From Jejuia sp047345485 (lineage in GTDB: Bacteria; Bacteroidota; Bacteroidia; Flavobacteriales; Flavobacteriaceae): a DNA stretch of 64,000 nucleotides. Below the pieces are notes generated by a model. That model saw nothing but the letters and a program-made list of their open reading frames with translations, ran no database searches and was not told the origin of the DNA. Both the position numbers and the translations under genes were made by a program. Of this stretch, positions 24,631 through 32,459 are shown in pieces. The stretch is from NCBI RefSeq assembly GCF_047345485.1, contig NZ_JBLFEN010000009.1, positions 57,470 to 121,469 on the forward strand. The letters are read 5' to 3'. Every line of letters begins with the position of its first letter. Positions within the stretch are counted from its first letter, which is position 1.

Positions 24631-24651
24631 AGATATGTTTTTTTGTTAATA

Positions 24652-24674
24652 TCGGCAATAAATCGGCAAAATAT
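24652..24674. promoter_or_regulatory. Right paired CGGCAA sites (probable integrase arm sites)
   Basis: Two TCGGCAA motifs 11 bp apart, matching the left block 16371-16393 at 21 of 23 positions in direct orientation. Confidence 0.5.
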
Positions 24675-24681
24675 AAAAACA

Positions 24682-24720
24682 AAAACCGTAATTATTTGTA
24701 TTTCAAATAATTACGGTTTT
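24682..24720 (-). terminator. Terminator downstream of tRNA-Leu, supplied by the element
   Basis: A perfect 16-bp stem AAAACCGTAATTATTT / AAATAATTACGGTTTT with a 7-nt loop, followed on the minus strand by a T-rich tract. It lies on the element side of the repeat, so the element appears to restore a terminator to its host tRNA. Confidence 0.7.
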
Positions 24721-24725
24721 ATTAA

Positions 24726-24738
24726 GTACTCAAGGTGG
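24726..24738. repeat. Right attachment site core (tRNA-Leu 3' end)
   Basis: Exact copy of 16218-16230; it covers the 3' acceptor strand of the intact tRNA. Confidence 0.8.
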
Positions 24739-24808
24739 GAATCGAACCCACACTTCCGAAGAAACTGGATTTTGAATCCAGCGCGTCTACCAATTCCGCC
24801 ACTTGAGC
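24727..24808 (-). tRNA. tRNA-Leu (anticodon CAA)
   Basis: Minus strand: acceptor GCTCAAG pairs with CTTGAGT, the D arm has GGAATTGGTAGAC, the anticodon loop TTCAAAA holds CAA, a long variable arm (TTTCTTCGGAAG) marks a leucine tRNA, and the T arm is GTGGGTTCGATTCCCAC. The CCA tail is not encoded. It is the integration target of the element at 16218-24738. Confidence 0.95.
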
Positions 24809-24892
24809 AATTTTGGATTGCAAAAATAATTTTTTTTATTGAAATACAATCAAAATTACATGGAATAAACTTTTCAGGTTAAAATAAATGTC

Positions 24893-24900
24893 TAAATTTG
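24893..24900 (+). promoter_or_regulatory. Bacteroidota -7 element for prs
   Basis: TAAATTTG followed by CACC fits TAnnTTTG; the leader to the ATG is about 45 nt. Confidence 0.5.
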
Positions 24901-24952
24901 CACCTCGTTAAAAAAAAGTATTCATTAAATACTAAAAAACAACTAGTTAACC

Positions 24953-25894
24953 ATGGGTGTTGTAAAAACTGAAGCTAAAATTTTTGCTTGTACGCAAAGT
25001 ACAGTCCTAGGTGAGAAAATTGCTAAAGCTTTTGGTACAGAATTAGGTAAGGTAATTACGTCTACATATAGTGATGGCGAATTTCAACCCTCTTACGAAG
25101 AATCTATTCGTGGTACTAGAATTTTTATAATTGGTTCAACTAATCCTGAACCAAGAAATTTAATGGAAATGTTGTTAATGATTGATGCAGCTAAACGTGC
25201 ATCTGCAAGACATATTACTGCAGTAATGCCGTATTTTGGTTGGGCAAGGCAAGACAGAAAAGATAAACCTCGTGTGCCTATAGCAGCTAAATTGGTAGCT
25301 AAAATGCTTGAAGCTGCTGGGGCTACAAGGATAATTACCATGGATTTACATGCAGACCAAATTCAAGGGTTTTTTGAAAAACCAGTGGATCATTTATATG
25401 CTTCTATTATATTTTTACCCTACTTAAGGAGTTTAAATTTACCAAACCTAACGGTGGCTTCTCCTGATATGGGTGGTTCTAAAAGAGCTTATGCTTATTC
25501 TAAAGCTTTAGAGAGTGATGTTGTTATTTGTTACAAGCAACGCGCAAAAGCTAATGTGATATCTCATATGGAGTTAATTGGAGATGTTACAGGTAAAAAT
25601 GTGGTTTTAGTAGATGATATGGTTGATACTGCAGGAACATTAACAAAAGCAGCTGATTTAATGATGGAACGTGGTGCTCTAAGTGTTAGAGCAATATGTA
25701 CACATCCTATTTTATCAGGGAATGCATACGAGAGGCTAGAAAATTCTAAACTAGAAGAATTAATTGTTACAGACTCTATTCCTTTAACACAGAAAAGTGA
25801 TAAAATAAGAGTGTTAAGTTGTTCAGATTTATTTGCTGAAGTCATGGACAAAGTGCATCACAACAGATCAATCAGTTCAAAATTCGTGATGTAA
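24953..25894 (+). CDS. prs: Ribose-phosphate pyrophosphokinase
   Basis: 313 residues. It makes PRPP from ribose 5-phosphate and ATP, feeding nucleotide, histidine, tryptophan and NAD synthesis. Motifs: YFGWARQDRKDKPR (ATP loop), DLHADQIQGFF, and the PRPP loop VDDMVDTAGTL. Normal length; cytoplasmic. First gene after the tRNA, with rplY 145 bp downstream, a common bacterial pairing. Confidence 0.97.
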   Translation: MGVVKTEAKIFACTQSTVLGEKIAKAFGTELGKVITSTYSDGEFQPSYEESIRGTRIFIIGSTNPEPRNLMEMLLMIDAAKRASARHITAVMPYFGWARQDRKDKPRVPIAAKLVAKMLEAAGATRIITMDLHADQIQGFFEKPVDHLYASIIFLPYLRSLNLPNLTVASPDMGGSKRAYAYSKALESDVVICYKQRAKANVISHMELIGDVTGKNVVLVDDMVDTAGTLTKAADLMMERGALSVRAICTHPILSGNAYERLENSKLEELIVTDSIPLTQKSDKIRVLSCSDLFAEVMDKVHHNRSISSKFVM

Positions 25895-26039
25895 CTCATC
25901 ACAATGATAATAGAATATTAATTAAATTATTTATATAAACAATTATGAAAACAAAATGAATTATAAATTTCTAGATCACCTTTAAACTTATATTCAATGT
26001 GTTTGCATAATACAATTTAACAACAATAAATTAGAATTT

Positions 26040-26681
26040 ATGAAATCAATTACAATCAACGGATCTCAAAGAGAAAGCGTGGGCAAAAAAGCAACAAAAG
26101 CCTTACGTAATGCTGGTCAGGTTCCTTGCGTATTATACGGAGGAGACAAGCCAGTGCATTTCTCTGCACCAGAATTAGCTTTCTCAAAACTTGTATACAC
26201 GCCAAACGCGCATACAGTTGTGATTGAGCTTAGCAATGGAGAAACTTTAAACGCAGTACTCCAAGATATTCAATTTCATCCTGTAACTGATAATATTCTA
26301 CATGTAGATTTCTATCAGTTATTTGATGATAAAGAAATTGCATTAAATATTCCAGTAAACCTTGTTGGTAATTCAAAAGGTGTTAAAAATGGTGGTGTTT
26401 TAAGAAAAAATAATAGAAAACTACGTATTAAGGCGCTTCCTGCTAACTTACCAGATTTTATAGAGATAGACATTACGCCTCTAAAAATTGGTGATAAAGT
26501 AGCTGTAGGTGATTTACCTGATGGAGACTATACATTTTTACATTCAGATAACACGGTAGTGTGCCAGATTAAAACTGCAAGAACTGCTATTGTTGATGAT
26601 GAGGACGAAGAAGAAGAGGGTACAGAAGAAGGTGGTGCAGATGCTCCAGCAACTGAAGCAGCTGAAGCTTCTCAAGAATAA
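26040..26681 (+). CDS. rplY: 50S ribosomal protein L25 / general stress protein Ctc
   Basis: 213 residues, the long Ctc form: an N-terminal L25 domain that binds 5S rRNA (RESVGKKATKALRNAGQVPCVLYGG), a C-terminal TL5-type beta domain, and an acidic tail (EDEEEEGTEEGGAD). The usual third gene of this cluster, pth (peptidyl-tRNA hydrolase), is not next; atpD follows after a terminator. Confidence 0.95.
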   Translation: MKSITINGSQRESVGKKATKALRNAGQVPCVLYGGDKPVHFSAPELAFSKLVYTPNAHTVVIELSNGETLNAVLQDIQFHPVTDNILHVDFYQLFDDKEIALNIPVNLVGNSKGVKNGGVLRKNNRKLRIKALPANLPDFIEIDITPLKIGDKVAVGDLPDGDYTFLHSDNTVVCQIKTARTAIVDDEDEEEEGTEEGGADAPATEAAEASQE

Positions 26682-26701
26682 AATCAATTTTAATAATTGT
26701 A

Positions 26702-26732
26702 AAAAGCATCTCTTTTTAAGAGGTGCTTTTTT
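26702..26732 (+). terminator. rplY terminator
   Basis: Stem AAAAGCATCTCTT / AAGAGGTGCTTTT (one G-T pair), 3-nt loop, then a T run; 20 bp after the rplY stop. Confidence 0.8.
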
Positions 26733-26779
26733 GTTGCAAAAAACCTTAAAAAACAACTTTATTTCTCAATTAAAAAATA

Positions 26780-26787
26780 TATCTTTG
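26780..26787 (+). promoter_or_regulatory. Bacteroidota -7 element for atpD
   Basis: TATCTTTG followed by C, a strong TAnnTTTG match; the leader to atpD is about 55 nt. Confidence 0.6.
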
Positions 26788-26846
26788 CACGCGAAAACCA
26801 AAAGAGGCTTTTATCAATTAAGGCGCATAATTTAAACACATAAGTA

Positions 26847-28355
26847 ATGTCTAAAGTTACAGGTAAAGTTGCACAAATAGTAGGACCAGTTATCGATGTA
26901 GAGTTCGTAGCAGGTTCTGAACTTCCAAAAATTTACGATTCATTAGAAATTAATAGACCAGACGGTTCAATCTTGGTATTAGAAGTACAATCTCACATTG
27001 GTGAAGATACAGTGCGTACTATTGCCATGGATTCTTCTGATGGTTTAAGTAGAGGGACTGAAGTTTCTGCAACAGGCGCTCCAATACAAATGCCAATTGG
27101 TGATGATGTATATGGACGTTTATTTAACGTAATTGGAGATGCAATTGATGGTTTAGGAGATTTGCCTAAAGCTGGTAAAGAAGGTTTACCTATACACAGG
27201 CAAGCACCTAGGTTTGAAGATTTATCAACATCTACAGAAGTTTTATTTACAGGGATTAAAGTTATCGATTTAATTGAACCTTATGCTAAAGGTGGTAAAA
27301 TTGGTTTATTTGGTGGTGCTGGTGTAGGTAAAACAGTATTAATACAAGAGCTGATTAATAACATAGCAAAAGGTCACGGTGGTTTATCAGTATTTGCTGG
27401 TGTAGGTGAAAGAACGCGTGAAGGAAACGACCTTTTAAGAGAGATGTTAGAATCTGGAATTATCAAATATGGTGATGACTTTTTACATTCTATGGAAGAA
27501 GGTGGATGGGATTTATCTAAAGTAGATAAATCTGCAATGAAAGATTCTAAAGCAACTTTCGTATTCGGACAAATGAATGAGCCTCCTGGAGCTCGTGCTC
27601 GTGTAGCACTTTCAGGATTAACTATAGCAGAATATTTTCGTGATGGCGCTGGTGATGGACAAGGTAAAGATGTATTATTTTTCGTTGATAATATCTTCCG
27701 TTTTACACAAGCTGGTTCTGAGGTGTCTGCGTTACTAGGGCGTATGCCATCTGCGGTAGGTTACCAACCTACATTAGCAACAGAGATGGGTGCAATGCAA
27801 GAACGTATTACATCAACTAAAAAGGGATCTATTACATCTGTACAAGCGGTTTACGTGCCTGCGGATGATTTAACCGATCCTGCTCCTGCTACAACTTTTG
27901 CACACTTAGATGCAACGACAGTACTGTCTCGTAAAATTGCAGAGCTTGGTATTTATCCTGCGGTAGATCCATTAGATTCTACATCAAGAATATTAACTGC
28001 TGATATCTTAGGAGCTGATCATTACGACTGTGCTCAAAGAGTAAAAGAGCTATTACAACGCTATAAAGAATTACAAGATATTATTGCTATTCTTGGTATG
28101 GAAGAATTATCTGAAGAAGATAAAATGGCAGTAGGTAGAGCAAGACGTGTACAGCGTTTCTTGTCACAACCCTTCCATGTTGCTGAACAGTTTACAGGTA
28201 TACCAGGTGTTTTAGTAGATATTAAGGAAACAATAAAAGGGTTTAATATGATTATGGATGGTGAACTAGATCACTTACCTGAAGCAGCTTTTAACCTTAA
28301 AGGAACCATTGAAGAAGCTATCGAGGCTGGAGAGAAAATGTTAGCTGAGGCGTAG
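26847..28355 (+). CDS. atpD: ATP synthase F1 beta subunit
   Basis: 502 residues. The catalytic subunit of F1: P-loop GGAGVGKTVLIQEL, GERTREGNDL, ALSGLTIAEYFRD and the Walker B region DVLFFVDNIFRF are all present. It makes ATP at the inner face of the membrane. As in other Bacteroidota it forms a separate small operon with atpC, away from the other atp genes. Confidence 0.98.
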   Translation: MSKVTGKVAQIVGPVIDVEFVAGSELPKIYDSLEINRPDGSILVLEVQSHIGEDTVRTIAMDSSDGLSRGTEVSATGAPIQMPIGDDVYGRLFNVIGDAIDGLGDLPKAGKEGLPIHRQAPRFEDLSTSTEVLFTGIKVIDLIEPYAKGGKIGLFGGAGVGKTVLIQELINNIAKGHGGLSVFAGVGERTREGNDLLREMLESGIIKYGDDFLHSMEEGGWDLSKVDKSAMKDSKATFVFGQMNEPPGARARVALSGLTIAEYFRDGAGDGQGKDVLFFVDNIFRFTQAGSEVSALLGRMPSAVGYQPTLATEMGAMQERITSTKKGSITSVQAVYVPADDLTDPAPATTFAHLDATTVLSRKIAELGIYPAVDPLDSTSRILTADILGADHYDCAQRVKELLQRYKELQDIIAILGMEELSEEDKMAVGRARRVQRFLSQPFHVAEQFTGIPGVLVDIKETIKGFNMIMDGELDHLPEAAFNLKGTIEEAIEAGEKMLAEA

Positions 28356-28364
28356 TCGAAGCTA

Positions 28365-28385
28365 ATGCTGAACTTGTTTCAGTAT
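28365..28385 (+). repeat. 21-bp dispersed quasi-palindromic repeat, copy 2
   Basis: Exact reverse complement of 7293-7313, placed 10 bp after the atpD stop and inside the atpD-atpC operon. A small hairpin ACCCT / AGGGT lies further on (about 28420-28440). Confidence 0.6.
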
Positions 28386-28458
28386 CTCTATAATTGAAAC
28401 TAGAACAAACATTAAAAAGACCCTGAACTAAATTTAGGGTAGTAAAACAAGTTTTACT

Positions 28459-28734
28459 ATGTATTTAGAAATTGTATCACCTGAAGCTACATTATTTACT
28501 GGAGAAGTAGATGCTGTTGCTGTTCCTGGTATTAATGGTGAGTTCGAAATGCTCAAAGACCATGCGCCTACCGTATCATTATTAAAGGCGGGTAATGTTA
28601 AAATATCTGGAAGTATTACTTTAGATGAAAACGTAGCAGCTAAATTTATAAAAAAGGATAATGGATTTTGGTTACCAATACACTCTGGCACTCTAGAAAT
28701 GAAAGACAATAAAATTATTGTACTTGCGGACTAA
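28459..28734 (+). CDS. atpC: ATP synthase F1 epsilon subunit
   Basis: 91 residues, matching the N-terminal beta-sandwich of epsilon (MYLEIVSPEATLFTGEVDAV...GEFEMLKDHAP). The C-terminal helical hairpin of longer epsilon subunits is missing, as is usual in Bacteroidota; that part inhibits ATPase in other bacteria. It follows atpD by about 100 bp that contain a dispersed repeat, and is closed by a strong terminator. Confidence 0.93.
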   Translation: MYLEIVSPEATLFTGEVDAVAVPGINGEFEMLKDHAPTVSLLKAGNVKISGSITLDENVAAKFIKKDNGFWLPIHSGTLEMKDNKIIVLAD

Positions 28735-28754
28735 TATCCAATTTAAATATATAA

Positions 28755-28787
28755 AAAAGCCCCAAAACAAACTGTTTTGGGGCTTTT
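28755..28787 (+). terminator. atpD-atpC terminator
   Basis: Perfect 14-bp stem AAAAGCCCCAAAAC / GTTTTGGGGCTTTT with a 5-nt loop. Confidence 0.85.
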
Positions 28788-28817
28788 CATTTCAACTAAC
28801 TAAATAAAAATAAAGGT

Positions 28818-28919
28818 TTAAAAAATAATAACCAGTACGTTTATAGCAATGGTTGCAATTACTAAAATTGCTAGACCAATTGCTAATGAGGTGTCCAGCA
28901 AAGTCTCTGTTGTTTTCAT
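28818..28919 (-). CDS. Possible 33-aa single-pass membrane peptide
   Basis: Minus strand ATG at 28917-28919 opens a 33-codon frame ending at TAA. The product begins MKTTETLLDTS and continues as one long hydrophobic helix (about 12-33) ending in F, the shape of a small membrane protein. It lies in the otherwise empty 28788-29227 stretch. No coding test was possible. Confidence 0.4.
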   Translation of the reverse strand: MKTTETLLDTSLAIGLAILVIATIAINVLVIIF

Positions 28920-29060
28920 AATGGATTAATAATGAGGTTAGGGTCCTTTAAGATGTTAATTAAAGTTAACTTATACTTAAAAAAATAAAGATTAAGCTAA
29001 TTATTACCTAAAAGGATTTGATTAATAGCTGCTGTAAAAATATAAGTTAGAACTTAAAAT

Positions 29061-29086
29061 AAAAATACGCAGTAGTACGTATTTTT
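29061..29086. promoter_or_regulatory. TACGTA-type inverted repeat upstream of the small membrane peptide
   Basis: AAAAATACG (29061-29069) and CGTATTTTT (29078-29086) form a 9-bp inverted repeat. It shares the core TACGTATTTTT with the palindrome at 29209-29226. Confidence 0.3.
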
Positions 29087-29115
29087 TATTTATTTCAATT
29101 AGTCATAAAATGCAA

Positions 29116-29143
29116 GAGCCCTAGATTTTTCAATCTAGGACTC
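29116..29143. terminator. Strong hairpin of unclear role
   Basis: GAGCCCTAGATT / AATCTAGGACTC pair over 12 positions with one mismatch and a 4-nt loop. No T run follows on either strand at once, so terminator function is doubtful; it lies downstream of the response regulator on the minus strand. Confidence 0.35.
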
Positions 29144-29208
29144 CAATAATTCTCCCTAAGAACTAATTAATAGCACTGTAAAGGTAATTGATGTAAAGGT
29201 TAAAAAAA

Positions 29209-29226
29209 ATACGTACTTGTACGTAT
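29209..29226. promoter_or_regulatory. Perfect palindrome ATACGTAC-TT-GTACGTAT
   Basis: Perfect 8-bp inverted repeat with a 2-bp spacer, 1 bp beyond the response-regulator stop codon. A two-fold symmetric site of this kind suits a dimeric regulator such as the adjacent LuxR-type protein, but the location is downstream of that gene. Confidence 0.35.
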
Positions 29227-29227
29227 A

Positions 29228-29857
29228 TTATAAAAAAGACTTATTTATAGTAGACCAAATAAACAATGACGTTGGTTTATTATCTAAATTTAATTTGGAT
29301 AAAATATTGCTTCTATGTTTATCTACTGTACGGGGTGATATTGAAAGCTCGTTTGCTATTTCTTGAGATGTTTTACTGTCGGAGATTAGCGTTACAATTT
29401 TAAGTTCAGACTTTGTAAGCAGTTCTAATTCTTTTGGCCTTTTATTACTATTGTGCTTCAAGTAATTTGCTATTTCTTCACTAAAATAAGGTTTATTATT
29501 TTCTACATGAGAAATACAAGTTTCTATTTCTTCAATAGCAAATTCTTTTAAAATGTAACCATAAACTCCAAACTCTAATGCTTTATCGTAGATTTCCTCT
29601 TCCTTATCAAACGTAATTAGAATAACTTTTGTAGGCAAGTTATGTTTTTGTACTTCTTCTGCAATTTCTAAGCCAGTTTTATAGGGCATTCTTATATCAA
29701 GAATTGCAATTTTTGGTTTCAATTTAACAATAAGATTATAAGCGTTTTTTCCATCTTCTGCACTTCCTAAGATATTGTAACCCTTAGAAGTTAAAAAGTC
29801 TGTTAAACCACGAAGCATTAGCGGATGGTCATCAGCTATTACTATAGATGTTTGCAT
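29228..29857 (-). CDS. NarL/FixJ-type response regulator
   Basis: 209 residues. The receiver domain (about 1-120) has the acidic pair DDH near residue 9, the phospho-acceptor aspartate in KPKIAILDIRMP and the lysine in GYILKEF; the C-terminal domain is a LuxR-type HTH (about 145-205: LTKSELKIVTLISDSKTSQEIANEL). It should act as a transcription factor controlled by a histidine kinase, but no kinase gene is adjacent. Palindromes with TACGTA cores flank its 3' side. Confidence 0.92.
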   Translation of the reverse strand: MQTSIVIADDHPLMLRGLTDFLTSKGYNILGSAEDGKNAYNLIVKLKPKIAILDIRMPYKTGLEIAEEVQKHNLPTKVILITFDKEEEIYDKALEFGVYGYILKEFAIEEIETCISHVENNKPYFSEEIANYLKHNSNKRPKELELLTKSELKIVTLISDSKTSQEIANELSISPRTVDKHRSNILSKLNLDNKPTSLFIWSTINKSFL

Positions 29858-29907
29858 TTATATTAGGGATATATGCTATTAATAACTTGTAAAGCGTTGC
29901 AACAACT

Positions 29908-30351
29908 TTACAATTTTAAATATAGATATTTTTTTTCGTAATCAATTATAGCTTTACCTTTTTTTAAAATATCGGCACCAATAATACCATCTACAGGTTT
30001 AGAATTATGATTAATTAAAGCAGTATTTACATGAACAAGGTTAAATAGAACTAATATAACTTTATCATGTTGCCATTTGCCTATTTTAACTTTATTTTTT
30101 TTAGACATTTTTGTAACCATATCTGTAGCGCCTGCACCTGCTGCTAATATTTTGGAGTCTTTTACCTTAAGATTAAACGTTTCAATGGCTTCAAAACCAA
30201 CACAAGAACTGGAAGCACCAGTATCTAAAATAAAATGACCTTTAATGCCATTAATCGTAGCTTTCATTTCAAAATGATTTGTTTTAGTAAGTTTCAATTT
30301 TATCTTGGTGTAACCCTTATTTAAAAGAAAACTTTGAAGAGAGATGTCCAT
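29908..30351 (-). CDS. Retropepsin-like aspartic protease-fold protein
   Basis: 147 residues from the ATG at 30351; a TTG six codons upstream is possible. The motif GHFILDTGASSSCVGF carries the DTG active site, and the later DGIIGADIL stretch is the typical hydrophobic-hydrophobic-Gly partner of single-domain clan AA proteases, which act as dimers. No signal peptide is visible, so it is probably cytoplasmic. Substrate unknown. It stands between the response regulator (same strand) and divergent tatD. Confidence 0.8.
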   Translation of the reverse strand: MDISLQSFLLNKGYTKIKLKLTKTNHFEMKATINGIKGHFILDTGASSSCVGFEAIETFNLKVKDSKILAAGAGATDMVTKMSKKNKVKIGKWQHDKVILVLFNLVHVNTALINHNSKPVDGIIGADILKKGKAIIDYEKKYLYLKL

Positions 30352-30423
30352 GAAATTAATTTTAACCAAAGATAATCTATAAAATCATTTACTTTTACAC
30401 TTAAATTATTTAAAACGATATTC

Positions 30424-31191
30424 TTGATTATAACAGATACACATACCCATTTATATAGTGAAGCTTTTAACGAAGATAGGCATGAGATGATACATCGTGC
30501 TATAGATAATGGTGTAACACGATTTTTTGTTCCAGCTATTGATTCTACGTATACTAAAGCTATGTTTCAATTAGAAAAAGAGTTTTCAGAGTACGTATTT
30601 TTAATGGCAGGTTTACATCCAACGCATGTAAAAGAAAACTATAAGGAAGAGCTAAAACATGTGGACGAGGTGCTATCTAAAAGAAAATTTTATGCTGTTG
30701 GAGAAATTGGGATAGATCTGTATTGGGATAAAACTACCTTAACTATTCAAAAGGAAGCCTTTAAGTATCAAATTAAATTAGCCAAACACTATAAGTTGCC
30801 TGTAGTAATTCATTGTAGAGAAGCTTTTGATGAAATTTTTGAAATTTTAGAAACTGAAAAAAGTGATGACTTATACGGTATTTTTCATTGTTTTACTGGA
30901 ACTTTAGAACAAGCACATCAGGCTATAGCTTATAATATGAAGTTGGGTATTGGAGGTGTAGTTACTTTTAAAAATGGTAAGATTGATAAATTTCTAAATC
31001 AAATTGATTTAAAACATATTGTGCTAGAAACAGATGCACCATACCTATCACCAGTACCCTATAGAGGAAAGCGGAATGAAAGCGCTTACATCACTAAAGT
31101 ACTAGAAAAACTATCTGAGCTTTACAATATACCTACAGAAGTTATAGCAAAAATTACGACCCAAAATTCAAAAGACATTTTTAAAATATGA
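30424..31191 (+). CDS. tatD: TatD family metal-dependent deoxyribonuclease
   Basis: 255 residues, starting at TTG (MIITDTHTHLY); no in-frame ATG lies nearby. Metal ligands: THTH near the start, GEIGIDLYW, VIHCREAF, HCFTG, and ETDAPYL. TatD enzymes act as 3'-5' exonucleases in DNA repair or RNA decay. It overlaps ansA by four bases (ATGA), so the two are translationally coupled. Confidence 0.93.
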   Translation: MIITDTHTHLYSEAFNEDRHEMIHRAIDNGVTRFFVPAIDSTYTKAMFQLEKEFSEYVFLMAGLHPTHVKENYKEELKHVDEVLSKRKFYAVGEIGIDLYWDKTTLTIQKEAFKYQIKLAKHYKLPVVIHCREAFDEIFEILETEKSDDLYGIFHCFTGTLEQAHQAIAYNMKLGIGGVVTFKNGKIDKFLNQIDLKHIVLETDAPYLSPVPYRGKRNESAYITKVLEKLSELYNIPTEVIAKITTQNSKDIFKI

Positions 31192-32222
31192 GTAATGTGA
31201 AGCCTAATATATTATTGATATACACTGGTGGTACTATTGGTATGGTAAAAGATATAAAAACAGGAGCTTTACATGCTTTCAATTTTAAAAACTTATTAAA
31301 ACAAATACCAGAGTTAAAACTTATAGATTGTAAGATAGAAGCCATGTCTTTTGAGAACCCAATTGACTCTAGTAATATGAAACCAGAGTATTGGATACAA
31401 ATTGCCAATAGTATTGAGTTGCATTATAATGAATTTGATGGTTTTGTAGTGCTGCATGGAAGTGATACCATGAGTTATACAGCCTCTGCCTTAAGCTTTA
31501 TGTTAGAAAATTTATCGAAACCAGTAATATTTACTGGAGCGCAATTACCAATTGGAGATTTAAGAACAGATGCGAAAGAGAATTTAATCACTTCTATACA
31601 AATTGCTTCATTACAGAATGAAAAGCGCGAACCAATAATTAAGGAAGTGGGTTTATATTTTGAATATAAATTATATAGAGCAAATCGTACTACTAAAATT
31701 AATGCAGAAAATTTTCAAGCCTTTAATTCTTTAAACTATCCTTATTTGGCAGAATCTGGAGTGCATTTAAAAATAAATCATCAGTATTTACTAAAAACAA
31801 AACCAAACCAGCCCCTAATCGTACATAAAAAGTTAGATAATAATATTGCATTGTTAAAATTATTTCCTGGTTTTGCAGCTTCGCATCTAAATAGTGTTTT
31901 AAAAACACCTAATTTAAAAGCAGTACTACTAGAAACTTACGGTTCTGGAAATTGCACCACAGAAAAATGGTTTTTAAATGCCTTAAAAAAGGCCATAGCA
32001 AACGGGATACAAATTATAAATGTTACCCAATGCGTTGGTGGTGGCGTAAATATGGGGCAATATGAAACTAGTAGCCATCTTAAATCAATAGGTGTTATTT
32101 CTGGAAAAGACATGACTACAGAGTCTGCAATTACTAAATTAATGTATTTATTAGGTAAATCTTATTTAGAAAAATCACTTAAACATGAGTTTGAAATTGC
32201 GCTTAGAGGCGAAATAACCTAA
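31188..32222 (+). CDS. ansA: Type I L-asparaginase
   Basis: 344 residues. The first active-site threonine is in YTGGTIGMV, and the second motif is VLHGSDTM; the length matches the cytoplasmic AnsA type, with no signal peptide. It hydrolyses asparagine to aspartate and ammonia. Coupled to tatD by an ATGA overlap; tRNA-Ser follows after about 75 bp. Confidence 0.94.
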   Translation: MSNVKPNILLIYTGGTIGMVKDIKTGALHAFNFKNLLKQIPELKLIDCKIEAMSFENPIDSSNMKPEYWIQIANSIELHYNEFDGFVVLHGSDTMSYTASALSFMLENLSKPVIFTGAQLPIGDLRTDAKENLITSIQIASLQNEKREPIIKEVGLYFEYKLYRANRTTKINAENFQAFNSLNYPYLAESGVHLKINHQYLLKTKPNQPLIVHKKLDNNIALLKLFPGFAASHLNSVLKTPNLKAVLLETYGSGNCTTEKWFLNALKKAIANGIQIINVTQCVGGGVNMGQYETSSHLKSIGVISGKDMTTESAITKLMYLLGKSYLEKSLKHEFEIALRGEIT

Positions 32223-32297
32223 AATTAACGGTAAAGGTTTTATTGTTTAGTTTTTTTTTTGTTATTTGGCGATCCTTAAAATTTACGATTAAGTCAC

Positions 32298-32385
32298 AGA
32301 GAGGTGGCCGAGTGGTCGAAGGCGCACGCCTGGAAAGTGTGTATACCTCAAAAGGGTATCGAGGGTTCGAATCCCTTCCTCTCTG
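32298..32385 (+). tRNA. tRNA-Ser (anticodon GGA)
   Basis: Acceptor AGAGAGG pairs with CCTCTCT, the D arm has GGCCGAGTGGTCGAAGGC, the anticodon loop CTGGAAA holds GGA, a long variable arm (TATACCTCAAAAGGGTATC) marks serine, and the T arm is GAGGGTTCGAATCCCTT. The CCA tail is not encoded. Position 1 is A, not the common G. Confidence 0.95.
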
Positions 32386-32459
32386 CACAATTATATTTAG
32401 TTTTTAATTGTATTTTTTATATCTTTAACACTTTAACTAATAAATTAAGATTTTAGAAC

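Larger units (their letters stand above)
16218..24738. mobile_element. 8.5 kb integrative element in tRNA-Leu(CAA)
   Basis: Both ends carry GTACTCAAGGTGG (16218-16230 and 24726-24738). The right copy is the 3' end of an intact tRNA-Leu; the left is a tRNA fragment. Inside are a tyrosine recombinase next to the left end, an excisionase-like HTH gene, two replication-type genes, an origin-like region, a membrane/protease gene trio and a coiled-coil gene. No relaxase, coupling protein, capsid or terminase gene is recognisable, so it is best called an integrative element or satellite, not a full conjugative element or prophage. Confidence 0.85.

Noticed and set aside
16218..24738. Complete prophage or conjugative element
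   Set aside because: No terminase, portal, capsid, tail, relaxase, coupling ATPase or Tra gene could be recognised.
24613..24882. 89-aa frame across the tRNA-Leu region
   Set aside because: It runs antisense through the tRNA, the attachment site and the terminator; not a gene.
26590..26835. 81-aa lysine-rich frame overlapping the end of rplY
   Set aside because: It overlaps rplY in another frame and covers the rplY terminator and the atpD promoter; a shadow of the acidic tail codons.
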